Origin: Planctomyces sp.
Lineage (GTDB): Bacteria > Planctomycetota > Planctomycetia > Planctomycetales > Planctomycetaceae
Direction: 5' to 3'
NCBI GenBank assembly: GCA_016795105.1
Contig: JAEUIH010000045.1
Location: 1 to 61,626 of the forward strand
DNA length: 61,626 bases
Translations under genes and position numbers: made by a program
The notes under the pieces: model-generated
What the model saw: the letters and a program-made list of their open reading frames with translations, nothing else
Databases searched by the model: none
Told to the model about the DNA's origin: nothing
Shown: piece after piece, positions 18,105 through 26,884 of the stretch
How positions within the stretch are numbered: position 1 is the first letter of the stretch
Layout of the letters: each line of letters begins with the position of its first letter

Positions 18105-18776
18105 ATGAAAGAGCTGACGTTATGGTTAATCGACCTGGTTCTCCACCTCGATGTCCATCTGAATGAGCTTTCGAAAGGACTTGGCAACTGGATGTATGTC
18201 ATCCTGTTTGCTGTGATCTTCTGCGAAACGGGGTTGATCGTGACACCGTTTCTACCGGGCGACTCACTTCTGTTTGCTGTTGGTGCCCTGATTGCGGTTG
18301 AAGGCAGCCCGCTCAGTCTTCCACTAATGACCGTATTGCTGATTGTCGCAGCGATTCTTGGAGATGCGGTGAACTACGCGGCAGGAAGAACCATTGGCCC
18401 GAAAGTCTTCAGGAGTGAATCATCGCGATTGTTGAATCGCAACCATTTGCTGCGTGCTCAGGCCTTCTATGAGAAGCACGGGGGTAAAGCAATTTTCCTG
18501 GCGAGATTCATGCCCATCGTTCGCACATTCGCTCCATTTGTTGCGGGGGTGGGGCGGATGAATCACATGCGATTCTGGATGTTCAACATCAGCGGCGGCA
18601 TTTGCTGGGTTGTGATGTTTCTGCTGGCAGGCTACTGGTTTGGCAATCTGCCCATCGTCAAACGCTACTTTCATCTGGTGATTGTGGGGATCGTTGTCGT
18701 CTCCGTGATCCCGGTGGTGATCGAGTGGTACAAAGCTCGCAAAGAAGCTTCGCAGGCCAACATAAAAGGTAATTAG
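18105..18776 (+). CDS. DedA family membrane protein (223 aa)
   Basis: A DedA/SNARE-associated (PF09335) integral membrane protein, members of which are linked to lipid flipping and membrane homeostasis. Family marks: FCETGLIVTPFLPGDSLLF, GDAVNYAAGRTIGPKVF and FYEKHGGKAIFLARFMPIVRTF, the last holding the conserved RFxPxxR. Five to six hydrophobic segments cover most of the chain, ending in a basic tail. The start at ATG 18105 is chosen because GGGCGGG lies just upstream and the upstream extension is not hydrophobic. It is convergent with the M50 protease gene, 7 bp apart, with no terminator visible between. Confidence 0.93.
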   Translation: MKELTLWLIDLVLHLDVHLNELSKGLGNWMYVILFAVIFCETGLIVTPFLPGDSLLFAVGALIAVEGSPLSLPLMTVLLIVAAILGDAVNYAAGRTIGPKVFRSESSRLLNRNHLLRAQAFYEKHGGKAIFLARFMPIVRTFAPFVAGVGRMNHMRFWMFNISGGICWVVMFLLAGYWFGNLPIVKRYFHLVIVGIVVVSVIPVVIEWYKARKEASQANIKGN

Positions 18777-18783
18777 TAGCACA

Positions 18784-19566
18784 TTATCGTGAATAGCGTT
18801 TCTGATATTCCACGATGTTAATGACCCCCAGGTAGCCGAACAGAATTCCGAAGAACATCGGATCAGGCTGAATGCTGAGGACGATCGCGTTTGCATTCAG
18901 CGGGCCATGAGGAAACAGCCACGCGGGCAGGGGAATCAGTGGCATCGGATTTCCGTTCTTCTCCGACTGAATGCAGAAGAGTGCCCAAAGCACAACAATC
19001 GCGGCCGCTGCAATTGAAATCTGAAGCTCACGTTTTGCAGCCAGCTTTGTGCGTGACTTTCTGAGCCATGCCTGAAGAATCAGACCACCGTCCATTGGCG
19101 ATACGGGGATCAGATTCATGATGCTCCAGATCAGATTGGTGAACAGCAGAAGAATGAGAACCGTTTGTACTGCCACGTAATCCCGAAGGACGTGCGGAGC
19201 GAACGCTGAAAGGGCAAACAGGAGGCCATCGACGATTATAAAGAAAGCAATACCTGCCGCAGGTCCGGCGAAGACCACTGCCATTTGTCGATTTGGAGGC
19301 AGATGCCCGGTTGTTGCGTAGCCACCGAACATTCGGAGCACGATCTGAGACGGGAAGCCATAACGCCGAGCCATAATGGCATGCCCCAGCTCATGAACGA
19401 GGACCGAAACAAATACGCACATGATTCCGAGCAGCACCATTTCAAGCCGGGTGCCATCCCAGACGAGCAGGGCTGCAGTCAGCCAAAACCAGGGTTGAAC
19501 GGTGACCGGAATTCCAAAAATCCGGAAATTCAGGTCATAATTTGTCGGTCCGTCAATTCCAAACAT
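18784..19566 (-). CDS. M50 family site-2-protease-like membrane metalloprotease (260 aa)
   Basis: An intramembrane zinc protease of the rhomboid-unrelated M50 (S2P) type. HELGH at 58-62 supplies two histidines and the catalytic glutamate; NLIPVSPMDGG at 151-161 supplies the third ligand (Asp in DG) in its conserved NxxPxxxxDGG setting. About six hydrophobic segments. There is no PDZ or CBS domain, so it is of the minimal type. I start at ATG 19566; the frame could begin at TTG 19608, which has no ribosome site. No substrate is evident from the context, and there is no sigma or anti-sigma gene next to it. Confidence 0.92.
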   Translation of the reverse strand: MFGIDGPTNYDLNFRIFGIPVTVQPWFWLTAALLVWDGTRLEMVLLGIMCVFVSVLVHELGHAIMARRYGFPSQIVLRMFGGYATTGHLPPNRQMAVVFAGPAAGIAFFIIVDGLLFALSAFAPHVLRDYVAVQTVLILLLFTNLIWSIMNLIPVSPMDGGLILQAWLRKSRTKLAAKRELQISIAAAAIVVLWALFCIQSEKNGNPMPLIPLPAWLFPHGPLNANAIVLSIQPDPMFFGILFGYLGVINIVEYQKRYSR

Positions 19567-19777
19567 TCTGAGTGATCCCTGAGGACTGGACGGCGTTTTT
19601 GTGAACAAAATGGTCTGAAGTCGGTCTGAACAATGCCCTGACAGCTGAAAGTCAGGTGGTTGACAACGGCTTCAGGAGCTAAAGTTCCCGAAAGAACACT
19701 GTTTGGCTCGCTGTTTCCGGAGATTGTAGCAGCGAGTTTCGAAATCCCCAGACTCTGCAGGATGAAGGTAAGAATCC

Positions 19778-20758
19778 GTGGGCGGCCTGTTTCGAGCACT
19801 CATGAATCTGCCGCTCTTTCAGTCGATGCTCCGTCCCGTCACCCGGGTCCTTGTGGGGCTGATCGCGATCCCTGTCTTTCGGTTTCTGATGAGGCGGGTC
19901 TTTCGGCTTCAGGACATGAACGACGAGCTGGAGAAGGACCTCGAACAGTGGTTTCGGGCATCCCTTCTGCTGCTGGCCGCGACCGCTAACATGGAACACT
20001 TGCTGTTCGGCTGGGTGACTCATCTGGACTGGCTGGACCGAGCAGACTGGTTCACGATGGGGCTGCGACTAATGTTGGCAATCGGCGTGATTCAGACCAT
20101 GCCTGACCAGGAGATCTTTGCGGTGATCCACCCGGGTCCTCCAAAACTTAAGCCCGGACGAAGTATGCCGATTCAGCTCTGGAAGCAGAAGTGGGCCATT
20201 CTGAAGGGCATCATCTGTCAGCATTTGAATCGGTCATCTCCGGTACTGGCGATGATGTGCGCGATTGTTGGTGCACAATTGCCTATTATGCTGGATTCTG
20301 ACACATCGCGGATTCACCAGAATGTGCTGGCCAGTTCCGTCTATGCAGGCATTGGCCCGATCACGACCCCGTGCTGCGTATTCACAACGGGAGAGCAGGC
20401 ATGTCTGTTGGTCTCGGACGCACAATTCTCTGATGTGATCTATCAGCGGCACTGGGAACGCTGGATGGTGGGCTGGGTCTGTTATCTGCTGGCGATTACT
20501 CAATACCTGATCATTGGGCTGATTACATCTCGCGATCGAGCAATGGATGTACTTCATGTCTTCGACAAGGCTGTCGCCGCGCGCCGTAAGGAGCTGATTG
20601 ACGAGTTCAATCTTCATGGAAAGGTCTCCGCCCAGGATGCAGCCAAAGCAGCAGCAGCTGTTTCGCGTGAGAGCCAGGGTGAGTCGGCGTCTGCGGACGG
20701 ACCGGCAACACCGCAGCAGGAACATGCCGCACTGTTGAAAGATCAGGCCGGAATCTGA
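19778..20758 (+). CDS. Multi-pass membrane protein of unknown function (326 aa)
   Basis: GTG start at 19778. Hydrophobic segments at about residues 18-40 (VTRVLVGLIAIPVFRF), 62-82, 90-110, 150-165, 185-205 and 225-250. Between them is a proline-rich cytoplasmic stretch (IHPGPPKLKPGRSMP). The C-terminus is soluble and Ala-rich. I do not recognise the family. It is divergent from the protease gene with about 210 bp between, and followed by mutL. Confidence 0.75.
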   Translation: MGGLFRALMNLPLFQSMLRPVTRVLVGLIAIPVFRFLMRRVFRLQDMNDELEKDLEQWFRASLLLLAATANMEHLLFGWVTHLDWLDRADWFTMGLRLMLAIGVIQTMPDQEIFAVIHPGPPKLKPGRSMPIQLWKQKWAILKGIICQHLNRSSPVLAMMCAIVGAQLPIMLDSDTSRIHQNVLASSVYAGIGPITTPCCVFTTGEQACLLVSDAQFSDVIYQRHWERWMVGWVCYLLAITQYLIIGLITSRDRAMDVLHVFDKAVAARRKELIDEFNLHGKVSAQDAAKAAAAVSRESQGESASADGPATPQQEHAALLKDQAGI

Positions 20759-20813
20759 CAAGGGCTATTGGAGTCTCAGGAGATTCCCGGCGAACTGAAG
20801 ACAAATCGTTAGG

Positions 20814-20840
20814 TTTTGTTAAACTTTCGGTTTACCAAAA
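20814..20840 (+). terminator. Weak hairpin between membrane protein gene and mutL
   Basis: TTTTGTTAAAC (20814-20824) and GTTTACCAAAA (20830-20840) pair with one mismatch around a five-base loop. There is no T tract, so termination is uncertain; it could instead be a site in the mutL leader. Confidence 0.35.
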
Positions 20841-20901
20841 GCGGCCTGTGGATTTGTCAGCTCTGCGGCCGCGAACAGACCTCCCGGAAGAACTGATTTG
20901 C

Positions 20902-22842
20902 ATGGGCCGGATTCAGCAGCTGGACGCACAGGTTGTTAACCGCATCGCCGCGGGCGAAGTGATCGAGCGCCCGGGATCCGTCGTCAAAGAGCTGCTTGAA
21001 AATAGTGTTGACGCCCTGTCGACAAGGATTGAAGTTGACATTCTGGACGGCGGAATGCAGCTCATCCGGATTTCCGACAACGGCGAAGGCATTCATCGTG
21101 ACGATATGCTGCTCGCTGTCACGAGCCATGCCACCAGCAAGATTCGCAGCGACGCCGATCTCGACCATGTGAGTTCACTTGGATTTCGCGGGGAAGCACT
21201 TGCGTCGATCGCATCGGTCAGTCGATTTCGAATTCGAACACGCCAGGAAGCAGATGCGGTTGGCCAGGAACTTGAATGTCAGGGCGGGCAGATCACAATT
21301 CATCGTGACTGTGGATGCCCGGCAGGGACAGTGATCGAAGTCCATCAGCTCTTCTACAATACTCCGGCGCGTCGCAAGTTCCTGAAAAAGTCGTCAACCG
21401 AATTTGGACACATCGCAGAGAACTTTTCTCGTGTTGCACTGGCGAATCCGGCACTGCATCTCGTACTGCGACACAACGACAAGCTGGTCTACGAAATGCC
21501 GTCCTCTCACAGCCCGCTGGAGCGAATACGGAGATTCTATGGGAGTGAAATTGCCGACAAGCTGATCCCGGTTGAATCCGAGTCCACACTTCCAACCGGC
21601 GAATCCATTCGTCTGTGGGGATATGTGGGCGAACCGTCGCTGAGCAAGTCAACTCGGAAGAATCAGTATCTGTTCCTGAACGGCCGCTGTATCAATGATC
21701 GCAGCCTTCAGCATGCTCTCGAAGAAGCGTATCGCGGTTTGTTAATGGTCGGACGACATCCCGTCAGTTTTCTGTTTCTGGAAATGCCTCCGGCACTTGT
21801 GGATGTCAACGTGCATCCGACAAAAAGTGAGGTTCGATTCCAGGACGGTCAGATACTCTACCGACAACTGCTCAAAACCCTGCGAGACAAATTCCTTGCT
21901 CTGGAGTTTCGCCCTGCGATCGATGTCGCATCTCAGCGAACTCAGCCAACCCCACCGTTTAAGCCGTTTGGCAGCTCATCCCTGGCCAGTCCATCGTTCA
22001 ATAGTCCGTCGTTTGGGTCATCGACAGCAAATCGGCGCGAACTGGATCTCTGGGCGTCAACAACCGCCATTCCTGCTCAGCCACCGGGCGTTGCACCAAT
22101 CGCACATACAGCTGTGATCGAAGGTTCGCCGTCCGTCCCTGAACCGTGGGATACGCCTGTTGCCCCGGAACAAACGGAACTGAGTCCAGCGTCTGAACAT
22201 CAGCCCGCGGAAGTCACCAGGCCGAACGTCAGCAAAACTGACGTCAGCAGAACAGAAGTCATTGCTGATGAGTTTCGTGCGTTTCAGATTTATGACTGTT
22301 ATCTGGTCGTTGCCAGCAGTGAGGGTCTGGAAGTGATCGACCAGCATGCTCTGCATGAACGAATCCTGTATGAGCACCTTCGGCAGCGAATTCTTGCGGG
22401 CGGGGTAGAACGACAGCGGCTTCTGATTCCCGACCCGATTGAATGCAGCGCCAAGGAGGCTGCGGTCCTGCTCGAATACTCGGATTTGCTGAAGGAAAGC
22501 GGATTTGAAATAGAGGAGTTTGGTGGCACAACGATGTTGTTGACCGCATATCCGGTCCTGATACCGCGGGGAAACATCGTTCAGATCGTGCGTGATCTGG
22601 CCGAACAACTCGAACAGACCGATGGCAAAACAACACGTCGCGACCTCCTGGACCGAATGCTGCATACGATGTCATGTCGGGCGGCCATCAAGTCCGGCCA
22701 GCGGTTAACGATTGAAGAGATGAGAGAACTTTTGCGTCAGCGACATCTTGTTCAGGATTCGCACCACTGTCCGCATGGGCGGCCAACGTCGCTGACGCTG
22801 ACGCGAGGAATTCTGGATCAGCAGTTTGGCAGGCTGGGGTAA
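20902..22842 (+). CDS. mutL: DNA mismatch repair protein MutL (646 aa)
   Basis: MutL couples MutS mismatch recognition to strand excision. The N-terminal GHKL ATPase shows RIAAGEVIERPGSVVKELLENS, ISDNGEGI, the ATP-lid TSHATSKI and GFRGEAL. The C-terminal dimer domain contains DQHALHERILYE, an exact DQHAx2Ex4E endonuclease motif, plus SCRAAIKSG and CPHGRP near the end, which complete the metal site. It should therefore nick DNA itself, as in bacteria lacking MutH. A Pro/Ser-rich linker lies between (about 350-440). I start at ATG 20902; the frame is open 54 bases earlier, but all MutL proteins begin close to this point. No mutS is adjacent. Confidence 0.97.
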   Translation: MGRIQQLDAQVVNRIAAGEVIERPGSVVKELLENSVDALSTRIEVDILDGGMQLIRISDNGEGIHRDDMLLAVTSHATSKIRSDADLDHVSSLGFRGEALASIASVSRFRIRTRQEADAVGQELECQGGQITIHRDCGCPAGTVIEVHQLFYNTPARRKFLKKSSTEFGHIAENFSRVALANPALHLVLRHNDKLVYEMPSSHSPLERIRRFYGSEIADKLIPVESESTLPTGESIRLWGYVGEPSLSKSTRKNQYLFLNGRCINDRSLQHALEEAYRGLLMVGRHPVSFLFLEMPPALVDVNVHPTKSEVRFQDGQILYRQLLKTLRDKFLALEFRPAIDVASQRTQPTPPFKPFGSSSLASPSFNSPSFGSSTANRRELDLWASTTAIPAQPPGVAPIAHTAVIEGSPSVPEPWDTPVAPEQTELSPASEHQPAEVTRPNVSKTDVSRTEVIADEFRAFQIYDCYLVVASSEGLEVIDQHALHERILYEHLRQRILAGGVERQRLLIPDPIECSAKEAAVLLEYSDLLKESGFEIEEFGGTTMLLTAYPVLIPRGNIVQIVRDLAEQLEQTDGKTTRRDLLDRMLHTMSCRAAIKSGQRLTIEEMRELLRQRHLVQDSHHCPHGRPTSLTLTRGILDQQFGRLG

Positions 22843-22877
22843 TCCATCGAGCAGACATTCTTGAGCGGGAATCCAGT

Positions 22878-24515
22878 ATGAAATCAGCAGGTGTCTTGAT
22901 GAACTGTCTTCTGGCATTTGCCTGGATGATGTCAGCACCCGCAGTCGCTGAAGCCAATGTTGATAATTCCTCTCACAGAGATGATCACAGGAATTCGCAA
23001 CCCAATATTGTACTGATTCTCTGCGATGACCTCGGATACGGAGATGTCCGATGTTTTCATGCGGAATCAAAAATCCGCACTCCCGAACTGGATCATATTG
23101 CCGCAACCGGAATGCGATTTACGGATGCTCACAGTGGATCAGCTGTCTGCACGCCAACACGATATGGACTCCTGACGGGCCGGTATGCCTGGAGGACTCG
23201 CCTGCAGAATGGCGTTCTCGGAGGACTCAGCCCGGCCCTCATCGCCCCCAACCGATTAACGCTCGCATCGATGCTGAAGTCAGCCGGGTACAAAACCGCC
23301 TGTGTTGGAAAGTGGCACCTTGGAATGAACTGGGTTGTGCATCCTGGAAAACAGGTCAGTGAAAACACCATTGAATCGCGTGAGCAGGTCTGGAACGTGG
23401 ACTATTCGCAACCCGCAACTCACGGGCCCGTTTCTGCTGGATTTGATGAGTATTTTGGAATTAGTGCATCGCTGGATATGGTGCCGTACGCCTGGATTCG
23501 AAACGATCGGCTTACCGAAAACCCCACTGAAGATCGCGATTTTGTAATGTTCTTTGAACGAGACGCAGGGCGTACTCGCAAAGGCCCGGCCGTACCTGGC
23601 TTTGACGCGGCAGATGTCTTGCCCGAACTGCTGAAAGAATCTGTCCGTATTATTGAGACACATGCGACGAAGACCAGAGATTCGGGCAATGATCGCGCGG
23701 CTCCCTTGTTCCTCTATATTCCATTGGCATCACCCCACACGCCAATTCTGCCTGCAACGGAGTGGCAGGGGAAAAGCGGTCTCAACGCGTATGCTGACTT
23801 CACAATGCAGACGGATGATGCGATCGGACAAATCCGAAAGTCGCTTGAACAGAATGGGCTTCTGCAGAACACTCTCCTGATTGTGACCAGCGACAACGGC
23901 TGTTCGCCTCAGGCGGACTTCGGGGAACTCAGGGCACATGGACATGACCCCAGTGCCGGGTTTCGGGGCCACAAAGCCGACATCTTTGAAGGCGGACACC
24001 GAATTCCCCTGATTGCATCCTGGCCCGGAGTCACAAAGCCCGGCAGTCTTTCTTCCCGGACAACATGCCTGACCGACGTTTTTGCGACTGTTGCGGAAAT
24101 TGTCGGAGTAAAGCTGCCACCGGATTCCGGCGAAGACAGCATCAGCTTCTTTTCAGAGTTGAAGAATCCGACGATAGATCGTCAGCAGATCAGCACACGT
24201 CCGCCGGTCGTTCACCACAGTATCAATGGTTCATTTGCGATTCGTGAAGCTCAATGGAAACTGATCTTCTGCGCGGACTCAGGTGGCTGGAGTGAACCCA
24301 GGCCTGGCCAAAAACGAACGGAAAAAGACCTTCCGCCATGGCAATTGTACAACCTTGAGAATGACCCTGCGGAATCCAGCAACGTGATTGCTGATCACCC
24401 GGACGTTGTTCAAAAACTGTCACAGACGATGACGACGCTGATTAGCAATGGAAGATCCACTGAAGGTTCACCTCAACCCAACGATGTCGAGGTTCGCAGA
24501 CCAACAGGACTTTGA
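22878..24515 (+). CDS. Exported Cys-type sulfatase (545 aa)
   Basis: An arylsulfatase-family enzyme that hydrolyses sulfate esters, exported by a signal peptide (1-26, ending PAVAEA). ILCDDLGYGD (47-56) provides metal-binding aspartates. CTPTR at 91-95 is the CxPxR site in which C91 is converted to formylglycine by a dedicated maturase, not in this window. VGKWHLG, SDNGC and the C-terminal NLENDPAE follow the family order and length. It is the first gene of a four-gene plus-strand run ending at 30761, pointing to sulfated polysaccharide use. Substrate unknown. Confidence 0.95.
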   Translation: MKSAGVLMNCLLAFAWMMSAPAVAEANVDNSSHRDDHRNSQPNIVLILCDDLGYGDVRCFHAESKIRTPELDHIAATGMRFTDAHSGSAVCTPTRYGLLTGRYAWRTRLQNGVLGGLSPALIAPNRLTLASMLKSAGYKTACVGKWHLGMNWVVHPGKQVSENTIESREQVWNVDYSQPATHGPVSAGFDEYFGISASLDMVPYAWIRNDRLTENPTEDRDFVMFFERDAGRTRKGPAVPGFDAADVLPELLKESVRIIETHATKTRDSGNDRAAPLFLYIPLASPHTPILPATEWQGKSGLNAYADFTMQTDDAIGQIRKSLEQNGLLQNTLLIVTSDNGCSPQADFGELRAHGHDPSAGFRGHKADIFEGGHRIPLIASWPGVTKPGSLSSRTTCLTDVFATVAEIVGVKLPPDSGEDSISFFSELKNPTIDRQQISTRPPVVHHSINGSFAIREAQWKLIFCADSGGWSEPRPGQKRTEKDLPPWQLYNLENDPAESSNVIADHPDVVQKLSQTMTTLISNGRSTEGSPQPNDVEVRRPTGL

Positions 24516-24561
24516 ACTCCTGAGTACAATTCGAACGCCTGAGTACAAAGGGAACAATTGG

Positions 24562-26805
24562 ATGAATCGACGAACCATGAAATTCAATAGCAGAATTCTG
24601 CTTTGCCTGCTGACTGGAATCGTGGTCCATTCGCAGCTTCTTGCTGCCGCGGATCCTGAGTTCCGCGTGATTGCCATCAATCCGAGATCGGAACATCATT
24701 CCTGTGCAATTGCTGACATCGATGGAGATGGCACCAAAGACATCATCGCAGGTGGCTGGTGGTATGAAGCGCCGGCGTGGACACCTCATTTTGTTCGCGA
24801 CGTGGAAGTCATTCGCGGGCGATTCGATGACTATTCGCATTTGCCGCTCGACGTAAACGGAGATGGTTTCACGGACTTCATCAGTGTCAACTATCGAAGC
24901 GAATCGATGTATTGGGTTGAGCATCCAGGTCTGCACCTGGAGAAAGCAGAACGCTGGACAACCCACACCATTGATCGGCCGGGGGCCATGGAAACCGGGC
25001 GACTCTGCGATATTGACGGAGACGGTCAGCCGGACATTCTGCCAAACGGAGTCAAATTCTCGGGATGGTGGCGATTCCAGCCGGCGGCAGTCCCCGGGAC
25101 ATCATCGGTGTGGCAGCGCCACTCATTGCCGGATGAGCTCGCGGCACATGGAATCGGATTTGGAGACGTCAATGGAGATGGGCGGGGAGACATCATTGGT
25201 CAGCATGGCTGGGCTGAGGCACCTGAAGATCGAATCTCGGATCGGTGGATCTTTCATAACGAGTTTGAACTCTGGAGAGACGCGAGCATCCCGATCCTTG
25301 CGTTCGATGTTGACCAGGACGGTGATCAGGATATCGTCTGGGGACGTGGTCACCGAATTGGATTGTACTGGCTCGAACAACAGCAGGAAGAGGATCAACA
25401 GCGACGCTGGATGCGGCATGCGATCGACACCGAATGGAGCCAGGCGCACAGTCTGTTGACGGCCGATCTGGATGGCGACGGTCGTGACGACCTGATCGCA
25501 GGTTCGCGATATCTGGGTCACGATGGTAAAGATGTTGGGGAATCGAATCCCCTTCGAGGTTACTGGTATAACTTCGACGCGCAGCGGCGCAGCTGGAGTC
25601 GACATCAGATTACCGAAGGGCAGGGCGTCGGATTTGGGCTTGATCCAAAAGCAGATGACATTGACCAGGACGGCGACATCGATCTCATCTGTGCAGATCG
25701 ATGTGGAGTCTTCCTGCTGGAGAATTTGCGTGTAAATGCAGGAACAGAAGTTCCGACAGATTCTCACATCCTTACATCTGATGAAGTGAAGCCTTCGGCG
25801 AGTCGGTATAAGGATCATACGAAAGTCATGATGCTGCGAGACGCGAGTGATCAGGAAACGCCAATTACAACACCCGAGCAGATGGGGATCCGCAGAGCTC
25901 ATATTCTCGATGGGATGATGGAAGCCATGGGACCGTTCCCATCACCGGAACAAAGAGTCCCTCTGGATATCAGAGTTGAGTCGGAAGAAATGGCGGACGG
26001 GTATCTCCGAAAGCGAATTTCGTTTGCTTCGGAACCCGATGATCGAGTTCCGGCGTGGTTATTGATTCCCAATGGAAAGGCCGATCGGGGTGCCGCAATG
26101 TTGTGCCTGCATCAGACGATTGGAATTGGCAAAGGGGAACCTGCGGGGCTCGGAGGCAGTCGAAATCTGCACTACGCCCATGAACTGGCACAGCGAGGAT
26201 TCGTTTGCGTTGTCCCCGACTACCCTTCGTTTGGCGATTACGAATATGACTTCAGAACAAAGGGCTCGCACTACAAGAGTGGCTCAATGAAGGCGATCTG
26301 GAACAATGTTCGAGCGATTGATGTTCTGGAATCCCTTCCGGAAGTCGACCCGGACCGGATCGGCTGCGTGGGGCATTCTCTGGGTGGTCACAACACATTG
26401 TTTACGGCAGCCTTTGATCAGCGAATCCGGGCAGCCGTCACCAGTTGTGGCTTTACAGCGTTTCATCACTATTATGAGGGCAATCTGGCTGGGTGGACGA
26501 GCGATCGATATATGCCACGAATTCGTGATCTCTATGGAAATGATCCAAACCGGGTTCCATTTGACTTCCACGAAGTCTTCTCAGCGATTGCCCCCAGAAG
26601 CGTATTTGTGAATGCACCACTGAGGGATTCAAATTTTGACAACCCCGGTGTACGCAAAGTCATCGAGGAATCACAAAAAGCGTACGGGATTTACAAAGCT
26701 GACCAAAACGCACTTGTCGCAAAGTACCCTGACTGCGAACATGATTTTCCCCCGGAAGTTCGGGAAGAAGCCTGGAAATGGCTGGAAGATCGTCTGAAGG
26801 AATAA
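24562..26805 (+). CDS. FG-GAP/VCBS repeat protein fused to alpha/beta hydrolase (747 aa)
   Basis: Exported fusion protein. The signal peptide is at about 1-30. Residues 35-410 contain FG-GAP/VCBS-type calcium loops (IADIDGDGTKDIIAGG, DVNGDGFTDFI, DVNGDGRGDII, DLDGDGRDDLIAGS), enough for a beta-propeller. Residues 470-747 are an alpha/beta hydrolase: AAMLCLHQTIGIGKGEP holds the oxyanion region, GCVGHSLGGHNT has the nucleophile serine, and YPDCEHDFP the likely catalytic histidine. It resembles planctomycete acetyl-xylan-esterase or dienelactone-hydrolase-like proteins. ATG 24562 is chosen because AGGGA precedes it and the signal peptide starts there. The gap of 46 bp to the sulfatase suggests one operon, so it may remove acyl groups from the same glycan. 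Confidence 0.88.
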   Translation: MNRRTMKFNSRILLCLLTGIVVHSQLLAAADPEFRVIAINPRSEHHSCAIADIDGDGTKDIIAGGWWYEAPAWTPHFVRDVEVIRGRFDDYSHLPLDVNGDGFTDFISVNYRSESMYWVEHPGLHLEKAERWTTHTIDRPGAMETGRLCDIDGDGQPDILPNGVKFSGWWRFQPAAVPGTSSVWQRHSLPDELAAHGIGFGDVNGDGRGDIIGQHGWAEAPEDRISDRWIFHNEFELWRDASIPILAFDVDQDGDQDIVWGRGHRIGLYWLEQQQEEDQQRRWMRHAIDTEWSQAHSLLTADLDGDGRDDLIAGSRYLGHDGKDVGESNPLRGYWYNFDAQRRSWSRHQITEGQGVGFGLDPKADDIDQDGDIDLICADRCGVFLLENLRVNAGTEVPTDSHILTSDEVKPSASRYKDHTKVMMLRDASDQETPITTPEQMGIRRAHILDGMMEAMGPFPSPEQRVPLDIRVESEEMADGYLRKRISFASEPDDRVPAWLLIPNGKADRGAAMLCLHQTIGIGKGEPAGLGGSRNLHYAHELAQRGFVCVVPDYPSFGDYEYDFRTKGSHYKSGSMKAIWNNVRAIDVLESLPEVDPDRIGCVGHSLGGHNTLFTAAFDQRIRAAVTSCGFTAFHHYYEGNLAGWTSDRYMPRIRDLYGNDPNRVPFDFHEVFSAIAPRSVFVNAPLRDSNFDNPGVRKVIEESQKAYGIYKADQNALVAKYPDCEHDFPPEVREEAWKWLEDRLKE

Positions 26806-26884
26806 CACCTGATCAACGATCAACATTTTGCGATCGACAATTAGCGATCAACGACGGGACGAAGAATCGAACACGGGACAGATC

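Noticed and set aside
25123-25902. Minus-strand 259-codon frame
   Set aside because: Antisense to FG-GAP repeats of the fusion protein; Asp-rich loops read backwards give an Ile/Val/Ser-rich false protein.
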